Source: Thiolinea disciformis DSM 14473 (GTDB lineage: Bacteria; Pseudomonadota; Gammaproteobacteria; Thiotrichales; Thiotrichaceae). From it: a stretch of 64,000 nucleotides of DNA. Location: the NCBI RefSeq assembly GCF_000371925.1, contig NZ_AQVE01000008.1, forward strand, positions 62,001 to 126,000, given 5' to 3'. The position numbers and the translations under genes were made by a program. The notes beneath the pieces are model-generated. The model was not told where the DNA came from and did not search any database. It was given only the letters and a program-made list of their open reading frames with translations. This document shows positions 1 to 11,101 of the stretch, piece by piece. Positions within the stretch are counted from its first letter, which is position 1. Each line of letters starts with the position of its first letter.

Positions 1-339
1 ATCTAACGCTTCTTCACAGATTTTGATCGCATCACGCAGGGCTTTGACCACTTTATATTCCAGCGCTAAATCATTTTTTAGCATACTCACCACATCTGTA
101 CCTACATTCAACGAGTCTTGCTGATTGAGATCAGGCTGAGCTTCTAAAAATAATAAACGCTTAATAATGGCATCGGCATGTTGAGTTTCTTCTTGGCGCT
201 CATGGTCTAAACGCTCATAAAGTTTGCTCAAGCCCCAATCGTCATACATCCGCGAATGAATGAAATATTGATCGCGCGCCGCTAATTCGCCCGCGAGTAG
301 CGTTTTTAGAGTATTAATAACACGTTGATTGCCTTGCAT
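1..339 (-). CDS. bfr: Bacterioferritin, ferroxidase-type subunit (3' end outside window)
   Basis: Iron-storage subunit that would oxidise Fe(II) in a 24-mer shell. The visible 113 residues start at the ATG at 339 ([18 protein letters not shown]) and align without gaps to E. coli Bfr. The ferroxidase ligands E18, E51, H54 and E94 are present. Position 52, which supplies the haem-ligand methionine in Bfr, is threonine. The gene continues past the left edge, so the last helices (E127, H130 region) are not visible. It lies 19 bp downstream of a second bfr gene on the same strand, probably in one operon. Two-subunit bacterioferritins of this kind are known, for example in Neisseria; the pairing here is inferred from the residue pattern. 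Confidence 0.9.
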   Translation of the reverse strand, partial: MQGNQRVINTLKTLLAGELAARDQYFIHSRMYDDWGLSKLYERLDHERQEETQHADAIIKRLLFLEAQPDLNQQDSLNVGTDVVSMLKNDLALEYKVVKALRDAIKICEEALD

Positions 340-358
340 AATTTTCTCTCCCAACTGG

Positions 359-832
359 TTAGTCGTCGTGCATCATGGATTGGAGGTAGTTTTGTGCACC
401 GGTATTTTGCAGAAGCCATTGTTGACTTTCTAACCAATCTACCTGTTCCTCCGTGGCCTTCAAAATATTCTCCAGTAGCTGACGCGAGATATAATCCTGT
501 TCTAATTCACAGGTGGCGATCGCCTGACGTAAGTCGCTCAACATTTCATTGCTTAAGCGTAAATCATTCGCCAACATTTCTGGCGCATCTTCACCAATGT
601 ATAACTTGCCCAAATCTTGCAAATTCGGCAAGCCTTCCAAAAACAGAATGCGCTCAACCAACTGGTCGGCTTGTTTCATGGCTTGAATGGAATAGTGGTA
701 TTCCTTCTCATTCAAGCCTTCCAGACCGAAATGCCCACACATACGCGCATGGAGAAAATACTGATTAATCGCGGTGAGTTGACCACGTAAGACTTTATTC
801 AACAGCGGATTAATAGGGGAACTACTTTTCAT
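359..832 (-). CDS. bfr: Bacterioferritin, haem-binding-type subunit lacking ferroxidase ligands
   Basis: A 157-residue bacterioferritin of normal family length, collinear with E. coli Bfr (identical stretch [16 protein letters not shown] near residues 62-77). Met52, the haem axial ligand, is present in IQAMKQAD. The ferroxidase ligands are all replaced: E18 is Q, E51 is A, H54 is Q, E94 is S, E127 is T and H130 is Q. The subunit is therefore unlikely to oxidise iron and probably co-assembles with the downstream subunit, which has the opposite pattern. Family membership is certain; the division of labour is an inference. Confidence 0.93.
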   Translation of the reverse strand: MKSSSPINPLLNKVLRGQLTAINQYFLHARMCGHFGLEGLNEKEYHYSIQAMKQADQLVERILFLEGLPNLQDLGKLYIGEDAPEMLANDLRLSNEMLSDLRQAIATCELEQDYISRQLLENILKATEEQVDWLESQQWLLQNTGAQNYLQSMMHDD

Positions 833-894
833 AGCTGATTACCTTTAGGGTGAAAGGATTTTTAATAGTAGCGTGAAATGGAGCTACTCACTAT

Positions 895-1932
895 TTAGGA
901 CAATTGGCGAAAAGCTTGTGGGGTTTGCCCAGTCCAAGTCCGAAACGCACGGCTGAAACTTTTCTCGTTTTTGAAGCCCACCTGTTGAGCGATGTGTTTG
1001 ATGGGAAGTTGACTACGATGTAAGAGTTTGCTGGCTTGATGACGACGTGCCTCGTCTTTGAGTTGCTGCAAGGAAGCACCTTCTTCTTGGAGATGGCGAT
1101 GCAAACTGCGCAGTGACAGATGAAAGTGTTGCGCTAAGGATTCGGCTGTCCAATTTTTACTGAGGTCTTGTTGCAAAAGGCGGCGAATTTGTTGAAGCAG
1201 CAAGCGGTCGCGCCGGTAGGGATGAACGGTGACAGCAATCGCACGTTGCAACATTTGATTTAATTCACGTTCGTCGCGTCGGATGGGTAGTTTGAGATAG
1301 CGTACATCGAAGCTTAACTGTGCGCACGGCTCATTAAACTTGATTTCTCCACTAAATAAATGCGGATAAACATCAGCATGTTCGGGCGCGGGATAAGGAA
1401 ATGTGGCGCTAAAGAGTTGAATGCGTGAGTCAATGAGCCAGCAGGCATAACTCAAAATATAGCGGAAATTGGTAACTAGACAAAATTCTTGTAAGGGTGC
1501 GGGTACTTGGTTGAGCTCACAACTCAGCACCGCTTGGTCTTCGTGAATATCAAGTTTTAATACTAAATCTTCAGTCAGTAATTGATGGTGGCGACACCAG
1601 CGCTTCAGAGCGATAGCGAGATGAGTGGAGGTGAGCGAAGCGCGGCATAACATCCCATAAGTTCCCCAGGGCAAGCGACGACTAAACCAGCCCAAGGCTT
1701 CATCATCCAGTTCTTGCATAGCCACAGCCGACATGATTTCCATTTGGGCTGCTGTAACACGATTGCGAGCGTTAGAGAGTTGCGCAGGGGAGATTTTAGC
1801 CAAGGCTAATGCATTGGCAGGATCAATGCCATAGTACTGATACGCTATAACCATGGCTTGGATGAAAGCAATAGGCGTTCTAGCTTTACCTTCCAGTGGA
1901 TTATTAATCGGTGGCAGTAGTAGCGATTTCAT
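895..1932 (-). CDS. AraC-family transcriptional regulator
   Basis: A 345-residue regulator with an N-terminal effector domain of the AraC-type arabinose-binding family (about residues 25-205) and a C-terminal two-helix-turn-helix AraC domain (about 245-345). The second part shows the typical pattern SKLLHRSQLPIKHIAQQVGF followed by KSFSRAFRTWTGQTPQAFR. It is transcribed divergently from liuA, with about 106 bp between start codons, so it is the natural candidate to control the leucine/isovalerate operon. Known liu regulators are of MerR (LiuR) or TetR (LiuQ) type, so an AraC regulator here would be a different solution. The effector is not known. Confidence 0.85.
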   Translation of the reverse strand: MKSLLLPPINNPLEGKARTPIAFIQAMVIAYQYYGIDPANALALAKISPAQLSNARNRVTAAQMEIMSAVAMQELDDEALGWFSRRLPWGTYGMLCRASLTSTHLAIALKRWCRHHQLLTEDLVLKLDIHEDQAVLSCELNQVPAPLQEFCLVTNFRYILSYACWLIDSRIQLFSATFPYPAPEHADVYPHLFSGEIKFNEPCAQLSFDVRYLKLPIRRDERELNQMLQRAIAVTVHPYRRDRLLLQQIRRLLQQDLSKNWTAESLAQHFHLSLRSLHRHLQEEGASLQQLKDEARRHQASKLLHRSQLPIKHIAQQVGFKNEKSFSRAFRTWTGQTPQAFRQLS

Positions 1933-2038
1933 GATTTAAACTTAAAAATAATTGGCAGAATTTGCAACCTTTTTGGCAAGCTTTTTGTGAAAAAACACGT
2001 TAAGCTCTTCTCTTAAGATGCCTTGAGGAGGGTTAGTC

Positions 2039-3211
2039 ATGCAGATTCCTAGTCTCGATTTTTTGCTGGGTGAAGATATTGAAGTGATGCGCGAAGCCGT
2101 ACGTAGTTTTGCGGAAGCCGAAATTGCCCCACGTGCCGCTGAAATTGATCGCGTTAATGAATTTCCTGCCGATTTGTGGAAAAAGTTCGGCGATATGGGC
2201 TTACTGGGCATGACCGTTAGCGAGGAGTATGGGGGTACTAATATGGGCTATTTAGCCCATATTGTAGTGCTGGAAGAAATTTCCCGTGCCTCAGCTTCGG
2301 TTGGCCTGTCTTACGGCGCGCATTCCAATTTGTGTGTCAATCAGATTAAGCGTAATGGGAATGACGCCCAGCGTGAAAAATACCTCCCTAAATTAATCAG
2401 TGGTGATCATGTGGGTGCATTAGCCATGTCTGAGCCGAATGCTGGTTCTGACGTGGTTTCCATGAAATTACGTGCTGATAAAAAAGGGGATCGGTATGTG
2501 TTGAATGGTTCAAAAATGTGGATTACCAATGGTGGTGATGCCGATACCTTGGTGGTTTATGCTAAAACCGATATCAATGCAGGACCAAAAGGTATCACCG
2601 CTTTTATCGTAGAAAAGGGCTTTAAAGGTTTTAGTGCGGGCACGCATTTAGACAAACTAGGGATGCGCGGCTCGAATACCTTTCCACTGTTTTTTGATGA
2701 TTGCGAAATTCCCGAAGAAAATATATTGGGCGGTGTGGGCAACGGCGTAAAGGTGTTGATGTCGGGTTTAGATTATGAGCGTGCCGTGCTATGTGGTGGC
2801 CCCTTGGGCATTATGGCAGCGTGTATGGATGTGGTTGTACCTTATCTACACGAACGCAAACAGTTTGGGCAAAGTATTGGTGAGTTCCAGTTGATGCAAG
2901 GCAAAGTGGCTGATATGTATTCCACTTGGCAGGCTAACCGCGCTTATGTTTATGCCTTAGGTCGTGCCTGTGATCAAACCAATCACTCCAGAACTTTACG
3001 CAAAGACGCTGCGGGCGCCATTTTATATTCCGCCGAAAAAGCTACGTGGATGGCGGGTGAGGCGATTCAAGTGTTGGGTGGCGTGGGTTATACCAATGAA
3101 TACCCAACAGGACGCTTATGGCGCGATGCCAAATTATATGAAATCGGTGCGGGTACTTCTGAAATCCGCCGCATGTTGATTGGGCGCGAATTGTTCAATG
3201 AAACGGCCTAG
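2039..3211 (+). CDS. liuA: Isovaleryl-CoA dehydrogenase
   Basis: FAD enzyme that oxidises isovaleryl-CoA to 3-methylcrotonyl-CoA in leucine breakdown. The 390-residue protein has the full acyl-CoA dehydrogenase fold. Two stretches are diagnostic of the isovaleryl-CoA branch: [16 protein letters not shown] (about residue 98) and [18 protein letters not shown] (about residue 240), where the Glu in YERA lies at the position of the catalytic base of isovaleryl-CoA dehydrogenases rather than at the usual C-terminal site. The start ATG follows a strong ribosome binding site, GAGGAGGG. It is the first gene of the liu operon; liuB begins 11 bp after its stop. Confidence 0.95.
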   Translation: MQIPSLDFLLGEDIEVMREAVRSFAEAEIAPRAAEIDRVNEFPADLWKKFGDMGLLGMTVSEEYGGTNMGYLAHIVVLEEISRASASVGLSYGAHSNLCVNQIKRNGNDAQREKYLPKLISGDHVGALAMSEPNAGSDVVSMKLRADKKGDRYVLNGSKMWITNGGDADTLVVYAKTDINAGPKGITAFIVEKGFKGFSAGTHLDKLGMRGSNTFPLFFDDCEIPEENILGGVGNGVKVLMSGLDYERAVLCGGPLGIMAACMDVVVPYLHERKQFGQSIGEFQLMQGKVADMYSTWQANRAYVYALGRACDQTNHSRTLRKDAAGAILYSAEKATWMAGEAIQVLGGVGYTNEYPTGRLWRDAKLYEIGAGTSEIRRMLIGRELFNETA

Positions 3212-3222
3212 GAGGCAGACCT

Positions 3223-4830
3223 ATGGACGTTTTTAAATCTAAAATTAATACCCGCGCGGAAGATTTCCAAGCCAATGCAAGTGTCTTGCGTGGCTTAGTG
3301 GATGATTTGCGCACGAAAGCCGCTGCTATTGCCTTAGGGGGCGATGCCAAAGCGCGTGATAAACATACGGCGCGTGGTAAATTATTGCCGCGTGAGCGTA
3401 TTAATCACTTATTGGATGCAGGCTCGCCTTTTCTGGAAATTGGTCAATTAGCTGCTTTCGGTGTTTACAATGATGAAACGCCGAGCGCCGGGGTCATTGC
3501 TGGAGTAGGGCGTGTTGAAGGGATTGAGTGCATGATTGTGGCGAATGATGCCACGGTGAAAGGCGGCACTTATTATCCACTCACGGTCAAAAAGCATTTA
3601 CGTGCTCAAGAAATTGCTGAGCAAAATTATCTACCCTGTATTTATCTAGTCGATTCGGGGGGCGCTTTCCTACCGCGCCAAGATGAGGTATTTCCAGATC
3701 GCGATCATTTCGGGCGCATCTTCTTTAATCAAGCCAATATGTCGGCCAAAGGGATTCCGCAGATTGCGGTGGTGATGGGCTCGTGTACGGCGGGTGGGGC
3801 TTATGTGCCTGCGATGTCGGATGAAACCATTATCGTCAAAAATCAAGGAACGATCTTTTTAGGTGGCCCGCCGCTCGTGAAAGCTGCTACCGGTGAGGTC
3901 GTCAGTAGTGAAGATTTAGGTGGCGCAGATGTTCATACGCGCATTTCTGGTGTGGCCGATCACTTTGCAGAAAATGATGCGCATGCTTTAGCCATTGCTA
4001 GGCGTATTGTCGGGCATCTGAATCGTAAAAAACTTCAGCAGATTTTATTAGGGGCTGGTGAAGAACCACTTTACGATCCTGAGGAGATTTACGGCATTAT
4101 TCCGGCGGATACCCGTAAGCCCTATGACGTGCGCGAGGTGATTGCACGGATCGTGGATGGTTCGCGTTTTGATGAGTTCAAAGCACGCTACGGCTCTACT
4201 TTGGTGACAGGCTTTGCCAATTTATATGGCTATCCGGTCGGTATCATTGCTAATAATGGTATTTTGTTTTCTGAATCAGCCCAAAAAGGCGCACACTTCG
4301 TTGAGCTGTGCTCGCAGCGCACTATCCCCTTGTTATTCCTACAAAATATCACCGGCTTTATGGTGGGGCGTAAGTATGAAAATGGTGGGATTGCCAAAGA
4401 TGGCGCAAAAATGGTAACGGCTGTTTCAACCACTCAAGTACCTAAATTAACCATGATTATGGGTGGTTCGTTTGGTGCGGGAAATTATGGTATGTGTGGG
4501 CGTGCTTATAGTCCGCGCTTTTTGTGGACTTGGCCGAATAGTCGTATTTCCGTGATGGGCGGTGAGCAAGCCGCTAGTGTTTTAGCGACCGTGCGCCGCG
4601 ACAGTATTGAGGCAAAAGGTGAGGTCTGGAGTGCTGAGGATGAGGAGGCATTTCGTGCGCCAATTCGCCAGCAGTATGAAGACCAAGGGCATCCTTATTA
4701 TGCAACAGCGCGGCTATGGGATGATGGTGTGATTGACCCAGCCCAAAGCCGACGGGTATTAGGTTTATCTTTAGCAGCAGCGTTAAATGCCCCCATTCAA
4801 CCCACTAAATTTGGCATGTTCCGCATGTAA
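3223..4830 (+). CDS. liuB: Methylcrotonyl-CoA carboxylase, beta (carboxyltransferase) subunit
   Basis: A 535-residue carboxyltransferase that moves the carboxyl group from biotin to 3-methylcrotonyl-CoA, giving 3-methylglutaconyl-CoA. Family-specific stretches include [30 protein letters not shown] and [20 protein letters not shown], the last being close to invariant in methylcrotonyl-CoA carboxylases as opposed to propionyl-CoA carboxylases. The start lies behind GGAGGCAGACCT. The subunit works with the biotin carboxylase encoded by liuD two genes downstream, the usual order in proteobacterial liu operons. Confidence 0.95.
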   Translation: MDVFKSKINTRAEDFQANASVLRGLVDDLRTKAAAIALGGDAKARDKHTARGKLLPRERINHLLDAGSPFLEIGQLAAFGVYNDETPSAGVIAGVGRVEGIECMIVANDATVKGGTYYPLTVKKHLRAQEIAEQNYLPCIYLVDSGGAFLPRQDEVFPDRDHFGRIFFNQANMSAKGIPQIAVVMGSCTAGGAYVPAMSDETIIVKNQGTIFLGGPPLVKAATGEVVSSEDLGGADVHTRISGVADHFAENDAHALAIARRIVGHLNRKKLQQILLGAGEEPLYDPEEIYGIIPADTRKPYDVREVIARIVDGSRFDEFKARYGSTLVTGFANLYGYPVGIIANNGILFSESAQKGAHFVELCSQRTIPLLFLQNITGFMVGRKYENGGIAKDGAKMVTAVSTTQVPKLTMIMGGSFGAGNYGMCGRAYSPRFLWTWPNSRISVMGGEQAASVLATVRRDSIEAKGEVWSAEDEEAFRAPIRQQYEDQGHPYYATARLWDDGVIDPAQSRRVLGLSLAAALNAPIQPTKFGMFRM

Positions 4831-4840
4831 GGAGGCTTCG

Positions 4841-5632
4841 ATGTTTACTACTTTAGAAATCGAGGCGCAAGCGAGTGTGGCTTATGTCTGGATGAATCGC
4901 CCTGAAGTGCACAATGCTTTTAATGCCCAACTCATTAGTGATCTCAATGCCACTTTTGAGCAATTGAATACCGAAGAATCAGTTCGCGTGATTGTTTTAG
5001 GCGGGCGCGGTAAAAGTTTTTCCGCTGGCGCCGATTTGAATTGGATGAAAGCAGCGGGTGAGGCGAGTGTAGAAGCCAATCAGGCAGATGCCCTGCGCTT
5101 AGCGACCATGTTGCATAGCATTGCGACTTGCAGCAAACCGACGATTGCGCGGGTACACGGGGCAGCCTTGGGCGGTGGGATGGGACTCGCTTCAGCGTGT
5201 GATATTTGCATTGCCTCTGAGGCGGCTAGCTTTGCGACTTCGGAAGTTAAGTTTGGGATTATTCCGGCCACTATTAGTCCTTATGTATTACGTGCCATCG
5301 GTGAGCGTCAAGCCTATCGCTATTTCCAAACCGCTGAGCGTATCAATGCCCAGCGGGCTTTACAGATCGGTTTAGTGCATGAGTTAGTGGCTGCGGAGCA
5401 CTTGGATGCTAAGGTGCAAGAAATCGTTGCAGCTTTATTAGCGGGTGGCCCGCAAGCACAAGCGGCGGCTAAGCAATTGATAGTGGCCGTGGCACATAAA
5501 CCAGTCACTGAGTCAGTGCTAGTCGATACTGCTGAGCGCATTGCGCAATTGCGTAGTACACCCGAGGCGCGTGAAGGTTTAGCAGCTTTTTTGGAAAAGC
5601 GTCCAGCCTCATGGATTAATCCCAAGGAGTAA
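4841..5632 (+). CDS. liuC: Methylglutaconyl-CoA hydratase (enoyl-CoA hydratase family)
   Basis: A 263-residue crotonase-fold enzyme expected to hydrate 3-methylglutaconyl-CoA to HMG-CoA. The start is the ATG at 4841, placed 5 bp after the ribosome binding site AAGGAGG; a longer frame open from 4787 would overlap liuB and has no ribosome binding site. Oxyanion-hole motifs are SAGADLNWM and HGAALGGGMGL, and the pattern SEVKFGIIPATISPYV is typical of the LiuC group. It lies between the two carboxylase subunit genes. A paralogue of the same subfamily is found at 22198. Confidence 0.92.
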   Translation: MFTTLEIEAQASVAYVWMNRPEVHNAFNAQLISDLNATFEQLNTEESVRVIVLGGRGKSFSAGADLNWMKAAGEASVEANQADALRLATMLHSIATCSKPTIARVHGAALGGGMGLASACDICIASEAASFATSEVKFGIIPATISPYVLRAIGERQAYRYFQTAERINAQRALQIGLVHELVAAEHLDAKVQEIVAALLAGGPQAQAAAKQLIVAVAHKPVTESVLVDTAERIAQLRSTPEAREGLAAFLEKRPASWINPKE

Positions 5633-5635
5633 GGC

Positions 5636-7639
5636 ATGTTTAGAAAAATTCTGATTGCGAATCGGGGTGAAATTGCTTGCCGTGTGATTAAAACCGCCAA
5701 GCGCATGGGGATTCAAACCGTTGCGGTTTATTCCGAGGCGGATGCGAATAGTCGCCATGTACGCCTAGCGGATGAGGCGGTTTGCATTGGCCCTGCGGCG
5801 GCTAAAGAAAGTTACTTGGTGATTGAGCATATTATTCGTGCAGCGCAAGTGACGGGCGCGCAAGCGATTCATCCGGGTTATGGTTTCTTGTCCGAGAATG
5901 AAGCGTTTTGTGAGGCCTGTGATAAAGCAGGGATTGTGTTTATCGGCCCGCCTGTTGCAGCGATTCATGCGATGGGTTCGAAATCTGCCGCAAAAAGCCT
6001 CATGGCTGAAGCACACGTACCATTAACCCCAGGCTACCATGGTGATAATCAAGACCCCGATTATTTAAAGATCCAAGCCGATGACATTGGCTATCCGGTC
6101 TTAATTAAGGCAAGTGCTGGTGGCGGTGGTAAAGGGATGCGTTTGGTGGAGCGTGCTGAGGATTTTAAAGAAGCCTTAGCTTCTTGCCAGCGCGAGGCCG
6201 TGTCCGCATTTGGCGACCAACAAGTGCTGGTCGAAAAGTATTTAGTGCGTCCACGCCATATTGAAATTCAAGTGTTTGGTGATCAACACCAGAACTATGT
6301 GTATCTGTTTGAGCGCGATTGCTCTGTACAGCGTCGCCATCAAAAAGTCCTAGAAGAAGCACCGGCGCCGCACATGGATGAGCAGCGTCGTGCGGCGATG
6401 GGCAAGGCTGCGGTGGATGCAGCGCGGGCAGTGGGTTATGTAGGTGCGGGTACGGTCGAATTCATTGTCAATCAAGACGGTACGTTTTATTTCATGGAAA
6501 TGAATACGCGCCTTCAGGTTGAGCATCCTGTTACCGAAATGATTACCGGCTTAGATTTGGTCGAATGGCAATTGCGTGTTGCAGCGGGTGAGCCTTTGCC
6601 CTTAAAGCAAGAGCAGTTGGCTATTCAGGGTCATGCGATTGAAGCGCGGATTTATGCCGAGGATCCAGATAAAGGATTTTTACCTTCCACCGGTAAACTC
6701 ATTCATTTGCGTCCCCCCGCAGACACTGCGCATGTGCGCGTGGATACTGGGGTGGAGCAAGGCGATGCGATTAGTCCTTTCTACGACCCTATGATTGCCA
6801 AATTGATTGTCTGGGATAAAGATCGTGAGCGGGCTTTAGCGCGTATGCACCAAGCCTTAGCAGCTTATCAAGTCGTGGGAGTGGCGAATAATATTCCATT
6901 TTTGCTGCGCTTGATTGCCACCCAGTCTTTTGCACAGGCCGATCTGGATACCAGTTTAATTGAACGTGAGCAAGCGAGCTTATTTCCCGAAGCGCAAGCT
7001 ATAGCCGCAAAGCCGCTGTTTATTGCTGCTTTGGCAGAGTTAAGTAAACAGCAACACGCGGCAATGCAAGTAGCAAAGCAGAGTGCGGAGCCGGTGTCGC
7101 CTTGGAATAGTGCTAATGCGTGGCGCGTAAACTTACCCGCACAGCGTGAGTTGAAATTCCGCTTCGGTGATACCCTCAAAACCGTCCAAGTCACTTATAC
7201 TCAACAAGGCTATACCTTAGTAGTAGATGATCAGCAGAGTGCTGCCAGTGTTATTGCTTGGGATCAAGGCGCATTAACACTGGTACTCGATGGTTCTCGC
7301 ATTGCCGCTACTGTGGTCGATCTGCATCAGGAGCGCCATCTATTTGCCGATGAACAGGTATGGGTAGTGCATTATGTTGATCCTTTACAGATTGTGGCGG
7401 AAGGAGCTGCTTTGCAAGGTGGCTTGATAGCACCGATGCCGGGGAAGGTGATTGCTTTATTGGCAGAGCCTAATAGCCAAGTCGAGAAAGGCACACCTTT
7501 ATTGATTTTGGAAGCGATGAAAATGGAGCACACCATTCGTGCACCGGCAGCAGGCTTATTAAAAGCTTATCGTTTCGCGGTAGGTGATCAAGTGAGCGAT
7601 GGGGCGGATTTGGTCGAATTTGAGGCGATAAAGGCTTAA
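5636..7639 (+). CDS. liuD: Methylcrotonyl-CoA carboxylase, alpha (biotin carboxylase and biotin carrier) subunit
   Basis: A 667-residue ATP-dependent biotin carboxylase fused to a biotin carrier domain. The N-terminus has [20 protein letters not shown], followed by the ATP-grasp loop [11 protein letters not shown] (about residue 160) and the catalytic [16 protein letters not shown] (about 288). The C-terminal biotinyl domain carries [10 protein letters not shown], whose lysine is the biotinylation site. The start ATG at 5636 lies 3 bp after the liuC stop behind AAGGAG. Together with LiuB it forms the carboxylase that makes 3-methylglutaconyl-CoA in the cytoplasm. Confidence 0.95.
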   Translation: MFRKILIANRGEIACRVIKTAKRMGIQTVAVYSEADANSRHVRLADEAVCIGPAAAKESYLVIEHIIRAAQVTGAQAIHPGYGFLSENEAFCEACDKAGIVFIGPPVAAIHAMGSKSAAKSLMAEAHVPLTPGYHGDNQDPDYLKIQADDIGYPVLIKASAGGGGKGMRLVERAEDFKEALASCQREAVSAFGDQQVLVEKYLVRPRHIEIQVFGDQHQNYVYLFERDCSVQRRHQKVLEEAPAPHMDEQRRAAMGKAAVDAARAVGYVGAGTVEFIVNQDGTFYFMEMNTRLQVEHPVTEMITGLDLVEWQLRVAAGEPLPLKQEQLAIQGHAIEARIYAEDPDKGFLPSTGKLIHLRPPADTAHVRVDTGVEQGDAISPFYDPMIAKLIVWDKDRERALARMHQALAAYQVVGVANNIPFLLRLIATQSFAQADLDTSLIEREQASLFPEAQAIAAKPLFIAALAELSKQQHAAMQVAKQSAEPVSPWNSANAWRVNLPAQRELKFRFGDTLKTVQVTYTQQGYTLVVDDQQSAASVIAWDQGALTLVLDGSRIAATVVDLHQERHLFADEQVWVVHYVDPLQIVAEGAALQGGLIAPMPGKVIALLAEPNSQVEKGTPLLILEAMKMEHTIRAPAAGLLKAYRFAVGDQVSDGADLVEFEAIKA

Positions 7640-7676
7640 ACGAAATGCAACTGTAGTATTGGTTAGGAGGAGAATC

Positions 7677-9365
7677 ATGATTACAGAAAGTTATGTACAA
7701 GGGGTAACACATACTCCATTGATTGAAAAAACCATTGGGCAATTTTTTGATGAAGCCTGTGTGCGTCATGCACAGCAAGAGGCTTTAGTAGTTCGACATC
7801 AAAACTTGCGCTTTACTTATGCACAATTAAAGGAACAAGTCGATGCTTTAGCCTGTTCTTTGCTACGCTTAGGCTTAAAGTCTGGCGATAGGATTGGAAT
7901 TTGGTCACAGAATAATTCCGAGTGGGCATTGACTCAATTTGCGACGGCAAAAGCAGGCTTGATTCTGGTGAATATCAATCCGGCTTATCGGCGTGCCGAA
8001 TTAGAATACGCGCTAAATAAAGTATCTTGTCGTGCTTTGATCTTAGCGCCCGCCTTTAGAACCAGTAATTATTTAAGTATTTTGTCCGATCTCGCGCCGG
8101 AATTAGCAAGTAGCGCGGCGGGTCAATTAAAAGCAGCGAAATTACCAAGTTTAGCGTTTGTGATTCGTTTAGGCACTGAAAAAAGTGCTGGTATGCTGAA
8201 TTTCAATGATTTGCTGGTCGCTCCGAGTGAAGCTGAATTACAAGCCTTAGCGCAATTAGGGCAGACGCTGGCGGCTACCGATGCGATCAATATTCAATTT
8301 ACCTCGGGTACTACGGGCTCACCGAAGGGTGCCACACTATCGCACCGCAATATTTTAAATAATGGACGTTTTGTAGGCGATGCGATTCGCTTAGTAGAGG
8401 GCGATCGTCTATGTATTCCTGTGCCTTTATATCATTGTTTCGGCATGGTCATGGGGAATTTGGGCTGTCTTACCCATGGTTCTACCATGATTTATCCCGA
8501 TGAAGGTTTTGATCCAAGCTCTGTCTTAAAAACCCTGACTGAGGAGTGTTGTACTGCTTTGTACGGCGTCCCTACTATGTTTATCGCTATCTTAGGTCAT
8601 CCCGATTTTGCTAAATATGACCTAAGCCATTTGCGCACGGGCATTATGGCGGGTAGTCCTTGTCCGATTGAGGTGATGAAGCAGGTCATTGATAAGATGC
8701 ACATGAGCGAAGTAACGATTGCGTATGGCATGACTGAAACGTCACCGGTATCTTTCCAAAGTGCCACCGATGATCCGATTGAGCGGCGCGTGTCCACCGT
8801 AGGGCGCATTCAGCCGCATTGTGAAGTCAAAATTGTTAATGCAGACGGTGATACGGTTGCACCGAATGAAACGGGTGAGTTATGCACACGTGGCTATTCG
8901 GTGATGTTGGGCTATTGGAATGACGAAGCCAAAACGCGCGAAGCGGTTGATAGTGAAGGGTGGATGCATACCGGTGACTTAGCAACCGTGGATGAGGAAG
9001 GCTACTGCAATATTGTCGGGCGCATTAAAGATATGGTAATTCGCGGGGGTGAAAATTTATATCCGCGTGAAATCGAAGAGTTTTTATACCGCCATCCTAA
9101 AGTCCAAGATGTGCAAGTTATTGGGGTGCCTGATCAGAAATACGGTGAAGAACTGTGTGCCTGTATTATCGTGCGCGAGGGGCAAACGCTGACGGAAGAT
9201 GAAGTCAAACAATTCTGTAAGAATGAAATCGCGCATTATAAAGTGCCGCGCTATGTGCATTTTGTGGACAGCTTTCCCATGACTGTCACCGGTAAAATTC
9301 AAAAATACTTGATGCGTGAGGAAATTAAAAAAGCCTTGGGCTTGAAAGATGTGAAAACGGCTTAA
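7677..9365 (+). CDS. Acyl-CoA synthetase (AMP-forming)
   Basis: A 562-residue ANL-superfamily ligase. The AMP-binding P-loop is [16 protein letters not shown] (about residue 208), followed by AYGMTETSP, the [16 protein letters not shown] region (about 435) and the C-terminal catalytic lysine in [13 protein letters not shown]. The ATG at 7677 is chosen because it follows GGAGGAGAATC; a TTG 18 bases upstream lies inside the leader. It sits between liuD and the HMG-CoA lyase gene in the same operon. That placement suggests it activates isovalerate or a related branched short-chain acid for entry into the pathway. The substrate is inferred from context only. Confidence 0.88.
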   Translation: MITESYVQGVTHTPLIEKTIGQFFDEACVRHAQQEALVVRHQNLRFTYAQLKEQVDALACSLLRLGLKSGDRIGIWSQNNSEWALTQFATAKAGLILVNINPAYRRAELEYALNKVSCRALILAPAFRTSNYLSILSDLAPELASSAAGQLKAAKLPSLAFVIRLGTEKSAGMLNFNDLLVAPSEAELQALAQLGQTLAATDAINIQFTSGTTGSPKGATLSHRNILNNGRFVGDAIRLVEGDRLCIPVPLYHCFGMVMGNLGCLTHGSTMIYPDEGFDPSSVLKTLTEECCTALYGVPTMFIAILGHPDFAKYDLSHLRTGIMAGSPCPIEVMKQVIDKMHMSEVTIAYGMTETSPVSFQSATDDPIERRVSTVGRIQPHCEVKIVNADGDTVAPNETGELCTRGYSVMLGYWNDEAKTREAVDSEGWMHTGDLATVDEEGYCNIVGRIKDMVIRGGENLYPREIEEFLYRHPKVQDVQVIGVPDQKYGEELCACIIVREGQTLTEDEVKQFCKNEIAHYKVPRYVHFVDSFPMTVTGKIQKYLMREEIKKALGLKDVKTA

Positions 9366-9385
9366 GGGTGACGAGGAGAAAGCGA

Positions 9386-10294
9386 ATGGTTTTGCCGCAA
9401 CGCGTGAAAATCGTTGAAGTAGGCCCACGGGATGGTTTGCAGAATGAAAAGCAAATGGTATCAACCGCTACTAAAGTAGAGCTGATTGAGCGTTTAGGTG
9501 ACGCTGGCTTATCGACGATTGAAGCCACCTCCTTTGTTTCAGCCAAGTGGGTGCCCCAAATGTGTGATAATGCTGAGGTAATGCAGCAAATCACACGTAA
9601 GCCCACTATTAGCTATCCAGTCCTCACCCCGAATCTCAAAGGTTTTGAAGCAGCCTTAGCGGCAGGCGCGGAAGAGGTTGCTGTGTTTGCCGCAGCTTCA
9701 GAGGCATTTAGTCAGAAAAATATTAACTGCTCGATTGCTGAATCGTTAACACGTTTTGAACCCGTTCTAGCCGCCGCTCAGCAGGCGAAGGTTAAAGTAC
9801 GAGGCTATGTGTCTTGTGTGCTGGGCTGCCCCTATGGCGAGCTTGTTACCCCTGAAGCCGTAGAGCAGGTAGCTCTAAGGCTTGTAAACATGGGTTGCTA
9901 TGAAATCAGTTTGGGGGACACGATTGGTACTGGTTCACCCCTCAGTACGCGCCGATTAATTGAAACACTAAGTCGTTCTATACCGGTGGAACAATTAGCC
10001 GGTCATTTTCATGATACCTATGGTATGGCCTTAGCGAATGTGTTTGCTGCTTTAGAAATGGGTGTTAGCGTGTTTGATGCCTCGGTGGCGGGCTTAGGCG
10101 GGTGCCCTTATGCAAAAGGGGCGTCGGGTAATGTGGCGACTGAAGATGTAGTGTGGTTAATGCAGCAGTCTGGTGTAGAAACAGGGATAAACTTAGAGCA
10201 GTTAGTGCAATGCGCAAACTGGATTAGCCAAGCCTTGGGGAGAACCCCGCAGTCTAGGGTTGCTAAAGCGCTATTAGCACAATCCAATGCGTAG
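9386..10294 (+). CDS. liuE: Hydroxymethylglutaryl-CoA lyase
   Basis: Cleaves HMG-CoA to acetoacetate and acetyl-CoA, the last step of leucine degradation. The 302-residue TIM-barrel protein has [11 protein letters not shown] near the N-terminus (metal-binding Asp), CVLGCPYGE, the metal ligand pair in [10 protein letters not shown], and the lid motif [14 protein letters not shown] with the active-site cysteine. The ATG at 9386 follows GAGGAGAAAGCG and is preferred over a GTG 18 bases upstream. It is the last gene of the liu operon; a strong hairpin follows. Confidence 0.95.
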   Translation: MVLPQRVKIVEVGPRDGLQNEKQMVSTATKVELIERLGDAGLSTIEATSFVSAKWVPQMCDNAEVMQQITRKPTISYPVLTPNLKGFEAALAAGAEEVAVFAAASEAFSQKNINCSIAESLTRFEPVLAAAQQAKVKVRGYVSCVLGCPYGELVTPEAVEQVALRLVNMGCYEISLGDTIGTGSPLSTRRLIETLSRSIPVEQLAGHFHDTYGMALANVFAALEMGVSVFDASVAGLGGCPYAKGASGNVATEDVVWLMQQSGVETGINLEQLVQCANWISQALGRTPQSRVAKALLAQSNA

Positions 10295-10313
10295 ATAACG
10301 TAGATAAAACATT

Positions 10314-10345
10314 AGGGTGGGATTAGTTATAATCCCACCTTCCAT
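10314..10345. terminator. Bidirectional terminator hairpin between liuE and the MarR gene
   Basis: Perfect 10-bp inverted repeat GGTGGGATTA (10316-10325) and TAATCCCACC (10330-10339) around a GTTA loop, flanked by A and T residues. It lies between two convergent genes and can serve both. Confidence 0.85.
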
Positions 10346-10783
10346 TTAAAGGTCTTGTGTGAAAGTCATGTTGCCTTGATGGTGCATATTTTTAACAATG
10401 TTTTTTAAGTGATTTAACTCATCTCCATTGATTTGAATGTCCAGCGCTTTATTCAGTGCATCATATTTTGCACGTAATTGTTCGCGAAAAGAGTAACCTT
10501 GCTGGGTGAGTTTTAATAAGATGACTCGTTTATCAGTTAAGTCTTTGTTTTTAATGATAAGATTGGATTTTTCCATCCGTTTGAGCATATTCGATAAAGC
10601 AGATTGGTCGATGCCTAATTGCTCTTGGATAGTAGAAAATAAAAGGGGCTTGTTATGGTCTAATAACTCTAAGACATAAACCTGTTGCGGAGAAATTCCT
10701 GAACCAAGTACGTTTTTATAAATAGTGTTAACAGCACGCCAGCCAGAATAAAAATTAAAGCAGGTTAAATTGTTTAGATTCAT
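10346..10783 (-). CDS. MarR-family transcriptional regulator
   Basis: A 145-residue winged-helix regulator. The recognition region reads QEQLGIDQSALSNMLKRMEK (about residues 58-77) and the wing follows in DLTDKRVILLKLTQQGYS, the classical MarR layout. It is encoded between the liu operon and acetoacetyl-CoA synthetase, diverging from the latter with a 318-bp intergenic region, so it may control that gene or itself. The ligand cannot be read from the sequence. Confidence 0.85.
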   Translation of the reverse strand: MNLNNLTCFNFYSGWRAVNTIYKNVLGSGISPQQVYVLELLDHNKPLLFSTIQEQLGIDQSALSNMLKRMEKSNLIIKNKDLTDKRVILLKLTQQGYSFREQLRAKYDALNKALDIQINGDELNHLKNIVKNMHHQGNMTFTQDL

Positions 10784-11101
10784 TTAAAGGGATCTGTGGA
10801 TAAAGTTAATCGAAAGGGTGAAAAATAAAGTTTGATGGTTAGATATCTAGGGTAGTCATAAACCTCCTAACTTAATAAGCATAGCTTGATGCACATTAAA
10901 AACTCTTGAGTGAGTCTTGGGAGGTAGAGAGTGGATAGATGAGTATATATTTTTTATAAGGGTTTGAGTAGGTTAATTATTAAGCTGTCACCCAGGAAGT
11001 GTACTGGCGTGGCGTAATTAGATGAAATTTTGTCCATTTATAAATAGTTCTAAGCTACTAAACAGGAAGATGATACTGTGATTGACACCGAGGAGAGCGG
11101 A
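10784..11101. other. Intergenic region between divergent marR and aacS
   Basis: About 318 bp without a convincing gene. It must hold the promoters for both flanking genes. I could not pick a confident -35/-10 pair or a clear operator palindrome here. The ribosome binding site GAGGAGAGCGG just before 11102 serves the acetoacetyl-CoA synthetase. Confidence 0.5.

Noticed and set aside
325-768. Open frame of 147 codons on the plus strand
   Set aside because: It lies across the bacterioferritin gene on the other strand and resembles no protein family.
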